A DNA stretch of 64,000 nt from Neorhizobium sp. NCHU2750 (GCF_003597675.1 NZ_CP030827.1:1488001-1552000); one strand, 5' to 3'; counted from the first letter of the stretch, positions 8,149-16,814 are shown. A program made the numbers and translations. The notes: generated from the letters alone by a model not told the origin.

Positions 8149-8173
8149 ATGACAAGCATGGGAGACGGAAAAG

Positions 8174-9112
8174 ATGAGTGAGATTACCATCGGGGCCGAT
8201 ATCTCGAAAGACCATATCGATCTCCATCGGTTGCCAGATGGTGACAGGATGCGCGTCACCAACGACCGCAAGGGATTTGCCGCGATCCTTGGCTGGATCG
8301 GCGACACGCCTGTCGCGCGTGTGGTCTATGAGCCGACCGGTGCCTACCACAAGCCTTTCGAACGCTTCATGCTCACCCGTGGCCTGCCACTTTCCAAGGT
8401 CAATCCGCGTCAGGCGCGACGGTTTGCCGAGGCAACTGGGAAGCTGGCCAAGACGGATCGCGCGGATGCCGCGATGCTGGCCCAATTCGGCATGGTACTG
8501 AACCCGCGTCTCTTATCCCCGTATGCCGTTTCTTTCGCTGAACTCAAGGAATTGCATGCTGCACGTCTGGCGTTGGTGAAGGACAGAACGGCTGCGAAGA
8601 ACCGGGCCAAGAATATCACTCAGCCGCTCCTCAAAAGGCAGAACCTCGCCCGGCTGAAGCAGATCGAAGCGCAACTCGTCCAGGTCGAGCAGGTCATGAC
8701 CGACCACATCGCAACGGACGAAAGCCTCAAGGTGCGCTTCGATATCCTTGTTTCCATACCTGGCCTGTCGAGGATCACAGCCTTTACACTTCTCATCGAA
8801 ATGCCCGAGCTGGGCGAAATCGATGAAAAGGCAGCCGGCAAGCTATCGGGTCTTGCCCCAAACGACAGGCAGTCCGGAGGGTGGACCGGACGCGCCTTCA
8901 TCGCTGGTGGAAGAGCCATCGTCAGGCAAGCCCTTTACATGCCGGCTCTTGTCGCTATCCGTTTCAACCCGGATCTTAAGGCCAAATACGACGCACTCAG
9001 GACAGCAGGAAAGCCGCCCAAAGTCGCAATCACCGCTATCATGCGAAAGCTGGTCGTCCTTGCAAACGCACTCCTGCGCAAACAGCAAATATGGACACCA
9101 AAACCGGCTTGA
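8174..9112 (+). CDS. IS110 family transposase
   Basis: 312 aa, apparently intact. The N-terminal RuvC-like DEDD domain shows GADISKDHIDLH, then YEPTG, then TGKLAKTDRADAAMLA, which holds the paired aspartates. A coiled central part follows (KELHAARLALVKDRTAAKN), and the C-terminal Transposase_20 domain has SIPGLSRITAFTLL and GGRAIVRQALYMPAL, where the conserved serine region lies. IS110 recombinases use a Holliday-junction-like reaction guided by an element-encoded RNA. The GC content resembles the surroundings, so the element may be long resident. Confidence 0.93.
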   Translation: MSEITIGADISKDHIDLHRLPDGDRMRVTNDRKGFAAILGWIGDTPVARVVYEPTGAYHKPFERFMLTRGLPLSKVNPRQARRFAEATGKLAKTDRADAAMLAQFGMVLNPRLLSPYAVSFAELKELHAARLALVKDRTAAKNRAKNITQPLLKRQNLARLKQIEAQLVQVEQVMTDHIATDESLKVRFDILVSIPGLSRITAFTLLIEMPELGEIDEKAAGKLSGLAPNDRQSGGWTGRAFIAGGRAIVRQALYMPALVAIRFNPDLKAKYDALRTAGKPPKVAITAIMRKLVVLANALLRKQQIWTPKPA

Positions 9113-9231
9113 TCAAAACGGATACTCTAGCCAAAGGCGAAGTGCTAAAAATTCCAAGAGAGGACTCCGTGCTGCAATGCCCGTGCCCTCCGTCTCCATC
9201 GTCCATCAATCCGCAACACAGGTCACCCCGT

Positions 9232-9738
9232 TCAGATCGCCATACCCGCTTCGGCCAATTCGGACACCTCTGCCCGGTCGATCCGGCACTGGTAGCAATT
9301 GTTGCGGGCCGAGCGGACATGCACATAGGCGATGTCGTCGCGGGTCAGCAATTCGGCGGCTCTTGCGGCGATAGAACCCGTCGCCGTCACCGCGCCGCTG
9401 CCATAGACTATGCGATCGTCGGCGCCATAGCCGCGCACGATATAGTCGGGGCTATCGAGCATCGGCGGAAGTTCCTCCTCGCAGGCATAGCGGTCGCAGG
9501 GTTGCGCATGCAGGAAGATCGGCCCGGTCTCGGCATAGGGCTGCAATGCCGGGAAGGGGCGGTAGGCGACAACCAGCAGGCGTTCGCCGTCTGCGATATC
9601 GTTCAGGCAATGCCGGCAGGGATAGCCGCCGCCATCTGAGACCTTCTTCTCGGGCACGTTGCCATAGGCGTCGGCACCACCGTTCCAGAGCGCTTCGGCA
9701 TCACGGGTCGGCATGGCGGTAAAAAGGATTTTCGACAT
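9232..9738 (-). CDS. DUF1203 domain protein
   Basis: 168 aa from the ATG at 9738, with AAGGAG six nt upstream; another ATG two codons earlier is too close to that site. The protein fits DUF1203: PCRHCLNDIADGERLLVVAYRPF near residue 40 (a Cys pair), PIFLHAQPC, then RGYGADDRIVYG, and a late NNCYQC motif. The cysteines suggest metal binding or redox chemistry, but no function is established. It is the most downstream gene of a leftward run that includes a GNAT protein and a sulfurtransferase. Confidence 0.82.
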   Translation of the reverse strand: MSKILFTAMPTRDAEALWNGGADAYGNVPEKKVSDGGGYPCRHCLNDIADGERLLVVAYRPFPALQPYAETGPIFLHAQPCDRYACEEELPPMLDSPDYIVRGYGADDRIVYGSGAVTATGSIAARAAELLTRDDIAYVHVRSARNNCYQCRIDRAEVSELAEAGMAI

Positions 9739-9819
9739 CTGCATCTCCTTAAGGGTTGGAATACCCCCGTGATGCGGCCAAAACCCGCCTGTCGCCACCC
9801 GAAACCTGCGCGATGCGAT

Positions 9820-10377
9820 CTATCCGTCGATTGCCTTGAAAAGGGCGGCATCCGTCATCGGCAGGATCAGGCCCTCTTCGGTGCCGACCGGCGAAAAGCC
9901 CATCATCTGATAGAGCTGGATGGCGCGCGGATGATCGAGATTGTTGGTCGTGACGGTGACTTTGGCAGGATTGTCCTGCCAGGCGGAATAAAGCGCCTGC
10001 AGCAGGAACCATTTGCCGATGCCGAGCCCCATGGCACGCTCGAACAGGCCGAAATAGGAGAGCTCGACGACATCGTTTTCAAGCTTCGCCAGTTCGAAGA
10101 AACCGGCCGGCGCACCGTCGACATAAAGCACGCTGATCGAAACGGTCTTGCTATGGATAACTGCGGCGAGCTCGTCATTGCTCATCTGCAGGCGCTCGTA
10201 CCATTGCCAGCGCTTGCCGATCTGCCGGTAGAGATAGCGATAGAAATGCAGCGGGATTTCCGGCGTGCGCATGATCGCCGTCTGCACGTTGACCGGCACC
10301 GGCAGGCTCGTCCTCGGCGGTGCCGTCATGTCGAGACGGGTGACATGGACCTTCAGCGGGACGGGTTTCTTCGCCAT
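9820..10377 (-). CDS. GNAT family N-acetyltransferase
   Basis: 185 aa from the ATG at 10377 (a TTG codon directly precedes it). The acetyl-CoA fold is visible: the beta strand FFELAKLENDVVELSYFGL, then the pyrophosphate loop region RAMGLGIGKWFLLQAL, then TNNLDHPRAIQLYQMMGF. It should transfer acetyl from acetyl-CoA to an amine; the substrate is not apparent. The gene lies 15 nt downstream of sseA on the same strand and is probably cotranscribed. Confidence 0.87.
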   Translation of the reverse strand: MAKKPVPLKVHVTRLDMTAPPRTSLPVPVNVQTAIMRTPEIPLHFYRYLYRQIGKRWQWYERLQMSNDELAAVIHSKTVSISVLYVDGAPAGFFELAKLENDVVELSYFGLFERAMGLGIGKWFLLQALYSAWQDNPAKVTVTTNNLDHPRAIQLYQMMGFSPVGTEEGLILPMTDAALFKAIDG

Positions 10378-10392
10378 CAAGATCGTTCCGGA

Positions 10393-11253
10393 TCAGCGTG
10401 CGCCGGCCGGGCCGGTGACGACAGGAGCCTCGTCCCGCGCACCCCATTCGGTCCACGAACCGTCATAGAGCGCATTATCCTCGTGGCCGAGCGATTCGAG
10501 CGCCAGCGTGATGATCGCGGCCGTGATGCCCGATCCGCAGCTGGTGACGATCGGTTGGCCGAAATCGATCCCGGCATCTTCGATCGCCTGGCGCAGTTCC
10601 GGCAGGCTCCTGAGCTTGCCGTTGACCGAAAACGTGCCGGACGGCAGGCTGCGGGCACCGGGCATATGGCCGGAGCGCAAGCCGGGCCTCGTCTCCAGTT
10701 CGGTCGCCTCGAAACGCCCCTTGCTGCGGGCATCGGCAATCTGCCTCTTGCCGTCGACGACGATCGACAGCATCTCGCGGAAATTGATCACCTTGTCGAG
10801 GCGCAGATCCGCCTTGAACATGGCGGCGGACGGGGAGGGAATGTCGGTCTCCAGCGACCGTCCTTCGGCCTTCCACCCGTCCAGCCCACCATCGAGCACG
10901 AAGACGTTCTTCGCGCCCATGATGCGGAACAGCCACCAGCCGCGCGGCGCCGAAAAGATGCCGGGGCCGTCATAGACGACGATCCGGTCGTTTTCGCTGA
11001 TGCCCATCCGGCCGACGGCTTCGGCAAACAGGTTCGGTGCAGGCACCATATGGGGCAGGCCGGTGGAATGGTCGGCGATCTTGTCGTGATCGAAGCGCAG
11101 CGCACCGGGAATATGGCCGGCCGCATATTCGGCATCGGCGTTGCGGCCTTGGGCCGGCAGATAGAAGGACGCATCGACGACCTTCAGGTCGGGGGCGCCG
11201 AGTTCAGCCTCAAGCCAATCGGACGAAACCACAAAACGGCTTTTCTCGCTCAT
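10393..11253 (-). CDS. sseA: 3-mercaptopyruvate sulfurtransferase (tandem rhodanese)
   Basis: 286 aa from the ATG at 11253, preceded by GGGAGG; the frame runs on upstream without a good start. It has two rhodanese domains: the N-terminal inactive one (VVDASFYLP, HIPGALRFD, VVYDGPG) and the C-terminal catalytic one with VTSCGSGITA near residue 234. The CGSGIT loop is the mercaptopyruvate-type active site, not the CRKGVT of thiosulfate rhodanese. It moves sulfur from 3-mercaptopyruvate to thiols or cyanide. A cysteine synthase gene lies two genes upstream, so the run may relate to sulfur metabolism. Confidence 0.92.
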   Translation of the reverse strand: MSEKSRFVVSSDWLEAELGAPDLKVVDASFYLPAQGRNADAEYAAGHIPGALRFDHDKIADHSTGLPHMVPAPNLFAEAVGRMGISENDRIVVYDGPGIFSAPRGWWLFRIMGAKNVFVLDGGLDGWKAEGRSLETDIPSPSAAMFKADLRLDKVINFREMLSIVVDGKRQIADARSKGRFEATELETRPGLRSGHMPGARSLPSGTFSVNGKLRSLPELRQAIEDAGIDFGQPIVTSCGSGITAAIITLALESLGHEDNALYDGSWTEWGARDEAPVVTGPAGAR

Positions 11254-11299
11254 CGGATGCCTCCCTATGTCATTCGGGCCTGATTGATCGGCCCTGTCT

Positions 11300-12037
11300 T
11301 CAGCCTTCGCTGGCAGGTTCGCCGAACCGGATGCGGAAACGGCGGTTCTCCTTGCCCTTCTTCTCGATCTTGGCGATGTGAATCGCCCCGACCTCGCTTG
11401 TGCGTGCCACATGTGTGCCGCCGCAGGGCTGGCTGTCAACGCTGGAATTCTCGCCGATACAGACCAGGCTGACGCGCCCGAGCCCGACCGGTGGACGGAC
11501 GTTTTTCGACTTGACGATGCCCGGATTGGCGGCAAGTTCTTCGTCGGTGATCCATTGGAGAGTGATCGGGTGATCCGCCTCGACGAGCGCCATCAGCTTG
11601 CCCGTCACGTCTTGCCTGTCGATCGTGTCGGTCATGTCGAAATCGACGCGCGATTCCTCCTCGCCGACCGCCGCCCCGGTGATCGGATAGGGGCAGACGA
11701 CGGAAAGCAGGTGGCAGGCCGTATGCATGCGCATCAGGTTGAAACGGCGCGGCCAGTCGATCGACAGAGTAACCTTCTCGCCGACCACCAGCTGTTCCTG
11801 TCCTTCGAGCGGCATATGCACGACGATATCCTTCGTCGCGCCATGCCGGGTCTGGCCGAGCATGATCCGCGTGCCGTCCGCCCGGTCGACATAGCCGGTA
11901 TCGCCCGGCTGCCCGCCGGATGTGGCGTAAAAGCAGGTGCGGTCGAACTCGACCCCGCCATCCTCGTGCAGGGCGGTCACCACCGCCTCGGTCGAGGCGA
12001 GGTAGAAATCGTCACGGTATAGGAGTTCGGAAGGCAT
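11300..12037 (-). CDS. alanyl-tRNA editing protein AlaX
   Basis: 245 aa from the ATG at 12037. It resembles the editing domain of alanyl-tRNA synthetase without the aminoacylation part: N-terminal barrel with FYATSGGQPGDTG, the first zinc motif HTACH near residue 104, and the second CGGTH near residue 205. This length matches the AlaX-M group. It hydrolyses mischarged Ser-tRNA(Ala) (and possibly Gly) in trans. Its start follows the cysteine-synthase stop by 20 nt and has only a weak ribosome site, so coupled translation is likely. Confidence 0.92.
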   Translation of the reverse strand: MPSELLYRDDFYLASTEAVVTALHEDGGVEFDRTCFYATSGGQPGDTGYVDRADGTRIMLGQTRHGATKDIVVHMPLEGQEQLVVGEKVTLSIDWPRRFNLMRMHTACHLLSVVCPYPITGAAVGEEESRVDFDMTDTIDRQDVTGKLMALVEADHPITLQWITDEELAANPGIVKSKNVRPPVGLGRVSLVCIGENSSVDSQPCGGTHVARTSEVGAIHIAKIEKKGKENRRFRIRFGEPASEG

Positions 12038-12057
12038 GCTGTACTCGCGTATGAAGG

Positions 12058-13095
12058 TCAGGCCGTTTCGAAGGGAACGGCGATATGCCGCTTCTGCGTC
12101 AGCCATGGCGGCACCGGCAGTCCCTTGGACTTCAGGAAATCCGGATTGAACAGCTTGGACTGGTAGCGGTTGCCATAGTCGCAAAGGACCGTGACGACCG
12201 TGTGGCCTGGACCAAGATCCCTGGCGAGCCGGATCGCGCCGGCAATATTGATGCCGGACGAGCCGCCGAGGCAGAGCCCCTCGGTTTCGACCAGATCGAA
12301 TATGTAGGGCAGGGCCTCGGCATCCGGGATCCGATAGGAAAAATCCGGGGTAAAGCCTTCCAGGTTGGCGGTGATGCGCCCCTGGCCTATACCCTCGGTG
12401 ATCGAATTGCCTTCCGACTTTAGTTCGCCATGGGCATAATATTCGTAGAGTGCCGCACCTTCGGGATCGGCAATGCCGACCTTGATGCCGGGGTTCTTTG
12501 CCTTCAGCCCCATGGCCGTGCCGACCAGCGTGCCGCCGGAACCGACCGCGCAGATGAAGCCATCGACCTTGCCGCCGGTCTGTTCGAAGATCTCCGGTGC
12601 CGTCGTCTCGATATGCGCCTGACGGTTGGCGACATTGTCGAACTGGTTGGCCCAGATCGCGCCGGCAGGCTCCGTCTTCGCCAACTGCTCGGCCAACCGG
12701 CCGGAAACCTTCACATAATTGTTCGGGTTCTTATAGGGAACCGCAGGCACCTCGACCAGCTCGGCGCCGAGCAGCCGCAGCGCGTCCTTCTTTTCCTGGC
12801 TCTGCGTCTCGGGAATGACGATGACGGTGCGATAGCCGAGTGCCTTGGCCACCAGTGTCAGGCCGATGCCGGTATTGCCGGCCGTGCCCTCGACGATCAC
12901 GCCGCCCGGCTTCAACAGCCCCTTGCGTTCGGCATCGCGGATGATGAACAGGGCGGCCCTGTCCTTCACCGACTGGCCGGGATTGAGGAATTCCGCCTTG
13001 CCGAGGATCTCGCAGCCGGTGGCCTCCGAAGCGGCTTTCAGCCGGATCAGGGGAGTGTTGCCGATGATGTCGATGACATTGGGATAGGAGGTCAT
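12058..13095 (-). CDS. cysK: cysteine synthase family protein
   Basis: 345 aa. A PLP-dependent fold type II enzyme: NVIDIIGNTPLIRL at the start, Lys44 in NPGQSVKDRA as the Schiff-base lysine, GTAGNTGIGL for the substrate carboxylate, and GSGGTLVGTAMG for the PLP phosphate. It makes cysteine from O-acetylserine and sulfide. It is about 30 residues longer than enterobacterial CysK because of an insertion near residue 120 (KNPNNYVK) and a C-terminal extension, as in the second cysteine synthase of many rhizobia, so the exact paralogue assignment is uncertain. Confidence 0.9.
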   Translation of the reverse strand: MTSYPNVIDIIGNTPLIRLKAASEATGCEILGKAEFLNPGQSVKDRAALFIIRDAERKGLLKPGGVIVEGTAGNTGIGLTLVAKALGYRTVIVIPETQSQEKKDALRLLGAELVEVPAVPYKNPNNYVKVSGRLAEQLAKTEPAGAIWANQFDNVANRQAHIETTAPEIFEQTGGKVDGFICAVGSGGTLVGTAMGLKAKNPGIKVGIADPEGAALYEYYAHGELKSEGNSITEGIGQGRITANLEGFTPDFSYRIPDAEALPYIFDLVETEGLCLGGSSGINIAGAIRLARDLGPGHTVVTVLCDYGNRYQSKLFNPDFLKSKGLPVPPWLTQKRHIAVPFETA

Positions 13096-13305
13096 GAAAA
13101 CGGGCCTTTTTGCCAGATTTAAGCTGCGTCTTTTCCATGGACAAGCTTGCGCCGCAAGAAAATCCGTTCCCCATCCTTATTTCTCCGGGAAATCCTGTGC
13201 CGCGATTGTGAACGAAACATGCCGCTTCGCCGCGTGACAAAGGCGTACCCGTGAAAACTACCATCTTTACGTTGTGGAATCTCGCCGCTAGATTTGACGA
13301 TAGAT

Positions 13306-13950
13306 ATGTTACTGAACTTAGAACGGCTCGATCTTTTGGTTGCCCACTATGTGGCCGGTTGCCTTCCGGAACCGGCGCATATCCTTGTGGGCTCTCATCT
13401 GGAGATGCAGCCGTCTTCGGCCAGACTGGCCGATAGGCTGGACGATCTCGCGGGCCATGCACTCGATACGGCTTCTCCCAGTACGATTTCTTCTGCCGAT
13501 GAACGATTAAAGGCAATATTCGAGTCGCCAAGGAGCGAATCGAATACCGCGGCCTCGGCAGGCGATAATCCGACATTGCCGCATTTCCTGCGCTCCTATG
13601 CCGGCGCGGATCTCGATCATGTGCCGTGGAAGACCAAGCTGCCCGGCCTCAAGCAGCACGTGATCGAAAAGAACGCTGGAATGGAAGCGAGCCTTCTATG
13701 GGCAAGGCCCGGCCGCGCACTGCCGCATCACCGTCATAAGGGGCTGGAGTTGACGCTTGTGCTTCAGGGCGAGTTCCGCGACCATAGGGGTGCCTTCAAC
13801 GAAGGCGATGTCTCCGTCGCCGATGAAACCATCGTTCATCGCCCGGTCGCAAGCATCGACAGGCCGTGCCTGTGCTTTTCGGTTCTTCTGGCGCCTATCG
13901 CCCTGAGCGGGCCCGCCTTCCGGGTCGCTGCCGATATTCTTGGTCTCTGA
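13306..13950 (+). CDS. ChrR-like cupin anti-sigma factor lacking N-terminal zinc cysteines
   Basis: 214 aa from the ATG at 13306. The N-terminal part has the ChrR anti-sigma layout (HYVAGCLPEPAH, then GSHLEMQPSS) and the C-terminal half is a ChrR-type cupin with HHRHKGLE and a later VHRP that keep the His-His-Glu-His metal set. In ChrR, His31, Cys35 and Cys38 hold zinc in the anti-sigma domain; here His31 remains but positions 35 and 38 are Gln and Ser. No ECF sigma gene is adjacent. It may be a zinc-free anti-sigma factor or a repurposed cupin. Confidence 0.72.
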   Translation: MLLNLERLDLLVAHYVAGCLPEPAHILVGSHLEMQPSSARLADRLDDLAGHALDTASPSTISSADERLKAIFESPRSESNTAASAGDNPTLPHFLRSYAGADLDHVPWKTKLPGLKQHVIEKNAGMEASLLWARPGRALPHHRHKGLELTLVLQGEFRDHRGAFNEGDVSVADETIVHRPVASIDRPCLCFSVLLAPIALSGPAFRVAADILGL

Positions 13951-13959
13951 GAGTTAAAC

Positions 13960-13993
13960 CGCCCCGACCGATCCAGCGGATGCGTTCGGGGCG
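13960..13993 (+). terminator. possible terminator hairpin
   Basis: CGCCCCGA (13960-13967) pairs with TCGGGGCG (13986-13993) just after the ChrR-like gene. There is no T-run, so termination would be weak or Rho-assisted. Confidence 0.4.
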
Positions 13994-14043
13994 ATGATGA
14001 GATGAATTGCTGTAGTCAGATCATGGTGTGCATGGTGCTTCCG

Positions 14044-14286
14044 TCAATTGACGTGCATCTGCGCTTCGCTGACGGCCTGCTCGAATTGCTGTCTGGCTTC
14101 CTCGGGCGTCTTTCGCCCATCGAGTGCGGCCCGGCAGACGCTGCGGGCCTTGACGAAATGCGGCCCTTTGAGTTCCGGCCATCGGTCAGCCAGAACCGCC
14201 AGTGCTTCGGACGGACCGCTGACAGCCTCCGTGCCGAGATTTCCGAATGTGACCTGTACAGGCTTTTGCCAATGTGCATGCGGCAT
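14044..14286 (-). CDS. DUF982 family protein
   Basis: 80 aa, with GGGAGGA six nt before the ATG. It follows the DUF982 pattern: SGPSEALAVLADRWPE, then HFVKARSVCRAALDGRKTPEEARQQFEQA. DUF982 proteins are small, occur mainly in Rhizobiales in many paralogues, and have no assigned role. A second copy lies at 17468. The protein has no signal peptide or membrane segment. Confidence 0.85.
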   Translation of the reverse strand: MPHAHWQKPVQVTFGNLGTEAVSGPSEALAVLADRWPELKGPHFVKARSVCRAALDGRKTPEEARQQFEQAVSEAQMHVN

Positions 14287-14342
14287 GAACCATCCTCCCA
14301 GTGATCAGCCTTATTTACGCCGCGAGCTTACACCTCAAGGTG

Positions 14343-14735
14343 TTACCGCGCCATGAAATCTTTGGTGTCGCTGCCGGAGTGCCCCGTGGCATCCTGACGC
14401 TTGTCGCGGCCCTCGTCGCGGCTATTGCCCGATCCGTCCGCCGAAGCGGATGTCCGGTCACGCCGTTTTGCCCACCACACGACGATGCGCCGACGCCTGC
14501 GGCGGACAAATGCGATGTCGTTCGATAGGACGACGAATCCGAGCGGCAGCATCCAGAAGCCGAGAACGGGCAAAAAGCCGAGCGCTCCACCCACCATCAG
14601 CGCCGAGCCGATGCCGATGCGACCGGCCTTCGAACGCGGCATCGGAATCTGCCACGGACCGAGATGAAGCCTGCCGCTCTGCGCATCCATGCCGAAACGC
14701 CTGTTTTGTCGGGTTTTGACCATCCGGTCGGGCAT
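14343..14735 (-). CDS. small hypothetical membrane protein
   Basis: About 130 aa from the ATG at 14735; an ATG four codons later (14723) is spaced better from GGAGG, so the start is uncertain. A hydrophobic hairpin lies in the middle (IGIGSALMVGGALGFLPVLG, then FWMLPLGFVVLS), followed by a strongly basic stretch (FVRRRRRRIVVWWAKRR) and a polar tail. This resembles small PGPGW-type membrane proteins of unknown function. The basic segment should lie in the cytoplasm. Confidence 0.6.
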   Translation of the reverse strand: MPDRMVKTRQNRRFGMDAQSGRLHLGPWQIPMPRSKAGRIGIGSALMVGGALGFLPVLGFWMLPLGFVVLSNDIAFVRRRRRRIVVWWAKRRDRTSASADGSGNSRDEGRDKRQDATGHSGSDTKDFMAR

Positions 14736-14873
14736 CCTCCAATGGGTATTTCCTACCTGCCAGATGGGGAAGGGCTGGGGATTAAACAAGGAAGTTTGAT
14801 TTTTTTCGAAAAAACCGCTTGGCAAATCGGCAAAGCATGCGTATTACCCGCCGCACACGCCGCGACGCGGTGT

Positions 14874-14948
14874 TCCCTGGTAGCTCAGCGGTAGAGCATT
14901 CGACTGTTAATCGACAGGTCGCCGGTTCGAATCCGGCCCGGGGAGCCA
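14874..14948 (+). tRNA. tRNA-Asn (GTT)
   Basis: 75 nt including an encoded CCA. TCCCTGG pairs with CCGGGGA in the acceptor stem; the D-arm reads AGCTCAGCGGTAGAGC, the anticodon loop CTGTTAA gives GTT, and the T-arm has GGTTCGAATCC. A weak hairpin (GTGCCTG/CAGGCAC, 14972-15000) with a following T-rich tract may end the transcript. Confidence 0.97.
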
Positions 14949-15232
14949 AATTCAAGTAATAAGTGCCTGTTTTCGTTGACTACGTTCCGATAGCAGGCAC
15001 TTTTACTTTCTCTCCTCTTTATATCGAATGACACTGTGACGGATACTATTCTGTCTCCTGCGCGCGCGCCGAGCCTTGCTTGCGGTTTCTCGATCACCCT
15101 TCAAATCAGAATGTAGCGAAAGCGCCTGCAATGTGATCTCGGCGCTGCGATTTTATGTCGCTCATGCGAAATGAAGGGTTTATGCGTGGGGCGATTGCGT
15201 AGTGCCTAAACTATGCAAATGCGGAGACCATA

Positions 15233-15667
15233 ATGTTTACGAAACCTATTAGCGAAAAAGAATTTGTCACGGCGATGGCTGGTATCGAAGGCGCCCACCT
15301 CGATATCTCGGCCTCGCATTTCACCCATGGAAAGACCGTAAGACTGTTTGCGCTCCGTTCGGACCCCGCGCATCATGCCGTCGAGCCCTTCTCGCGGCCT
15401 CAGTTGGTAAAATCCATCGAACACCTTCTCCAGGTTCCCGAGGCTAGCCCCGAGGCTGGCAAGGTGTCGATCTACGATATCGATCACGGTCGGCCGATGT
15501 ATCTGAATGATCTTGCCAGCAAGTTCCCGTCGCTGACCGTCTATGTGGGAAGATCAGGCAAGAAGGCGTTCGCCATCGTCAAGACGGCTGACCGCACCAG
15601 TGTCGACGCAGAAAATTTCTGGCGCGACTATCATGGCCACGACAAGCTGCCCAGCGGCACGGCCTAA
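15233..15667 (+). CDS. hypothetical protein
   Basis: 144 aa, soluble and moderately charged. I do not recognise a family. Features are a His-rich early segment (ISASHFTHGKTVRLFALR), a run mentioning HHAVEPFSRPQ, and a C-terminal part (YVGRSGKKAFAIVKTADR, then DYHGHDK). Codon use matches the surroundings and the start ATG is clear, so it is likely a real gene. It follows the tRNA-Asn gene by 284 nt in which nothing else convincing is seen. Confidence 0.6.
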   Translation: MFTKPISEKEFVTAMAGIEGAHLDISASHFTHGKTVRLFALRSDPAHHAVEPFSRPQLVKSIEHLLQVPEASPEAGKVSIYDIDHGRPMYLNDLASKFPSLTVYVGRSGKKAFAIVKTADRTSVDAENFWRDYHGHDKLPSGTA

Positions 15668-15983
15668 AGCCTTGTCAGGCTCGCTGTCTGCCCTTTGCCG
15701 AGCCTGAACAGCCAAACCAGCCGTCATATTCGCTGAGCTTGACCATCGCTGGTGAAAAGGCGCCGGTGGCGTGCGACTGCCCGAATGCGCCGGGCCGTCG
15801 CCACCAGCGCTTTTTCGGCCGCCGTATAGGGCGGCGCCCCACAAGCCGTGCCTGCGCGTGGGCATTGTGATCCCCAACTCGCCCGTCCCCTTGTTTCCTT
15901 GATCGCGTGTGGTCCCAGTTCCGGCTGGCACTTGACATTCTTAATCAAAAATAGAACATATAGGGAACAAGATGGAGGTGCAG
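15668..15983. other. intergenic stretch without recognised content
   Basis: 316 nt between two hypothetical genes. Open frames on the minus strand here are Pro/Arg-rich and look like shadows. An AT-rich tract at 15935-15970 just before the next small gene probably carries its promoter. Confidence 0.4.
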
Positions 15984-16157
15984 ATGAAGCGTGCCGATGA
16001 AGTCGCAGAACGTGCTCTTGCCCTGGTGGCGGCATCCCGTGCCTTGCGGGAACGTCAGGATCGGCAGCGCCGTGAAATTTACGAGCGGGTGCAGATCGCA
16101 ACGCTGCGCAGGCCGAATATCCCCAAGGGCATCCAGTTGAGGCTGAACCTTCAGTGA
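15984..16157 (+). CDS. small hypothetical protein
   Basis: 57 aa from the ATG at 15984, chosen because GGAGGT ends four nt before it; an upstream ATG at 15972 would lie on that site. The sequence is a charged helix (RADEVAERALALVAASRALRE, then QRREIYERVQIATL) and a basic tail. It could form a coiled coil. No family is recognised. Confidence 0.5.
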   Translation: MKRADEVAERALALVAASRALRERQDRQRREIYERVQIATLRRPNIPKGIQLRLNLQ

Positions 16158-16172
16158 TGAACGAGGTTCTGT

Positions 16173-16814
16173 TCAGCTGAAAAAGCTGGCGAGACCCTGT
16201 CCGGCGCTGAAAGCCGCATAGGCCAGTGCAGCGAAATAGACGATGGTGATGACGTTGAAGACATGTCCGCCAAGCACGATTGCGCCGTCACGCTGAAGAA
16301 TGCCTGCCGCAAGCAGGAGGATGGCGATACCCGGCAGGGTGTTGGAGAACGGGATAAGGCCGAGGGGAAACATCAGCAATATGCCCGCAAGCGTGATGGC
16401 GAGCCCGTTCAGCCGGTTGATTGCCGTGCCTGTCGTGAACGCCGTCATGCGCGGCTTGAGATAGCGATCGAGACGCGACACCAGGCTCGCGCCCTTTTGC
16501 AGCGCCGGCAGCAGCTTTTCCGTATCCAGCGGCCGGTCGAGTATCCTGCGCGGCAGCCATGGCATGCGGTTGAGCGTGATCGCGATGCTGATCAGGATAA
16601 TGGCCGCGCCGAAGACCGTGCTGACGCCGGGAATGGATACGGGAATGAGAAAGGGCAGGGCAGCCACTGCGCAGACGAGGAGCAATCCCTGCTCCCCGAT
16701 GCGATGCATCAACTGCCGCAAGGTGACGCTCGGGCCGTGGATATTGCCGATCAGCTGTCTCAGCGTCTCGCTGAGCGACGCACTGGTATCCTGAAACTCC
16801 GGCCCATACTGCAA
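16173..16814 (-). CDS. exoD: ExoD family exopolysaccharide synthesis protein
   Basis: 213 aa inner-membrane protein. The family features are LRQLMHRIGEQGLLLVCAVAALPFLIPVSIPGVSTVFG as consecutive segments, a basic cytoplasmic loop (RILDRPLDTEKLLPAL), and a C-terminal pair of membrane helices after FPLGLIPFSNTLPGIAILL. ExoD was first described in Sinorhizobium meliloti, where its loss alters exopolysaccharide and alkali tolerance; the biochemical role is unknown. No exo cluster is adjacent. Confidence 0.88.
   Translation of the reverse strand: MQYGPEFQDTSASLSETLRQLIGNIHGPSVTLRQLMHRIGEQGLLLVCAVAALPFLIPVSIPGVSTVFGAAIILISIAITLNRMPWLPRRILDRPLDTEKLLPALQKGASLVSRLDRYLKPRMTAFTTGTAINRLNGLAITLAGILLMFPLGLIPFSNTLPGIAILLLAAGILQRDGAIVLGGHVFNVITIVYFAALAYAAFSAGQGLASFFS

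Larger units (their letters stand above)
7975..9231 (+). mobile_element. IS110-family insertion sequence (boundaries approximate)
   Basis: One transposase gene with about 200 nt of structured noncoding DNA upstream and about 120 nt downstream. IS110 elements lack long terminal inverted repeats and often make no target duplication, so the ends cannot be fixed here. The left limit is set after the rhizobial repeat and the right limit before the DUF1203 stop; both are guesses. Confidence 0.5.

Noticed and set aside
7810..8173. Possible CRISPR or phage-like repeat around the IS110 element
   Set aside because: The repeats are single hairpins of different sequence, not regularly spaced copies.
14885..15097. 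Minus-strand 70-codon frame across the tRNA-Asn gene ending in PGRIRTGDL-like residues
   Set aside because: This is the familiar spurious translation of a tRNA T-arm; the tRNA explains the sequence.
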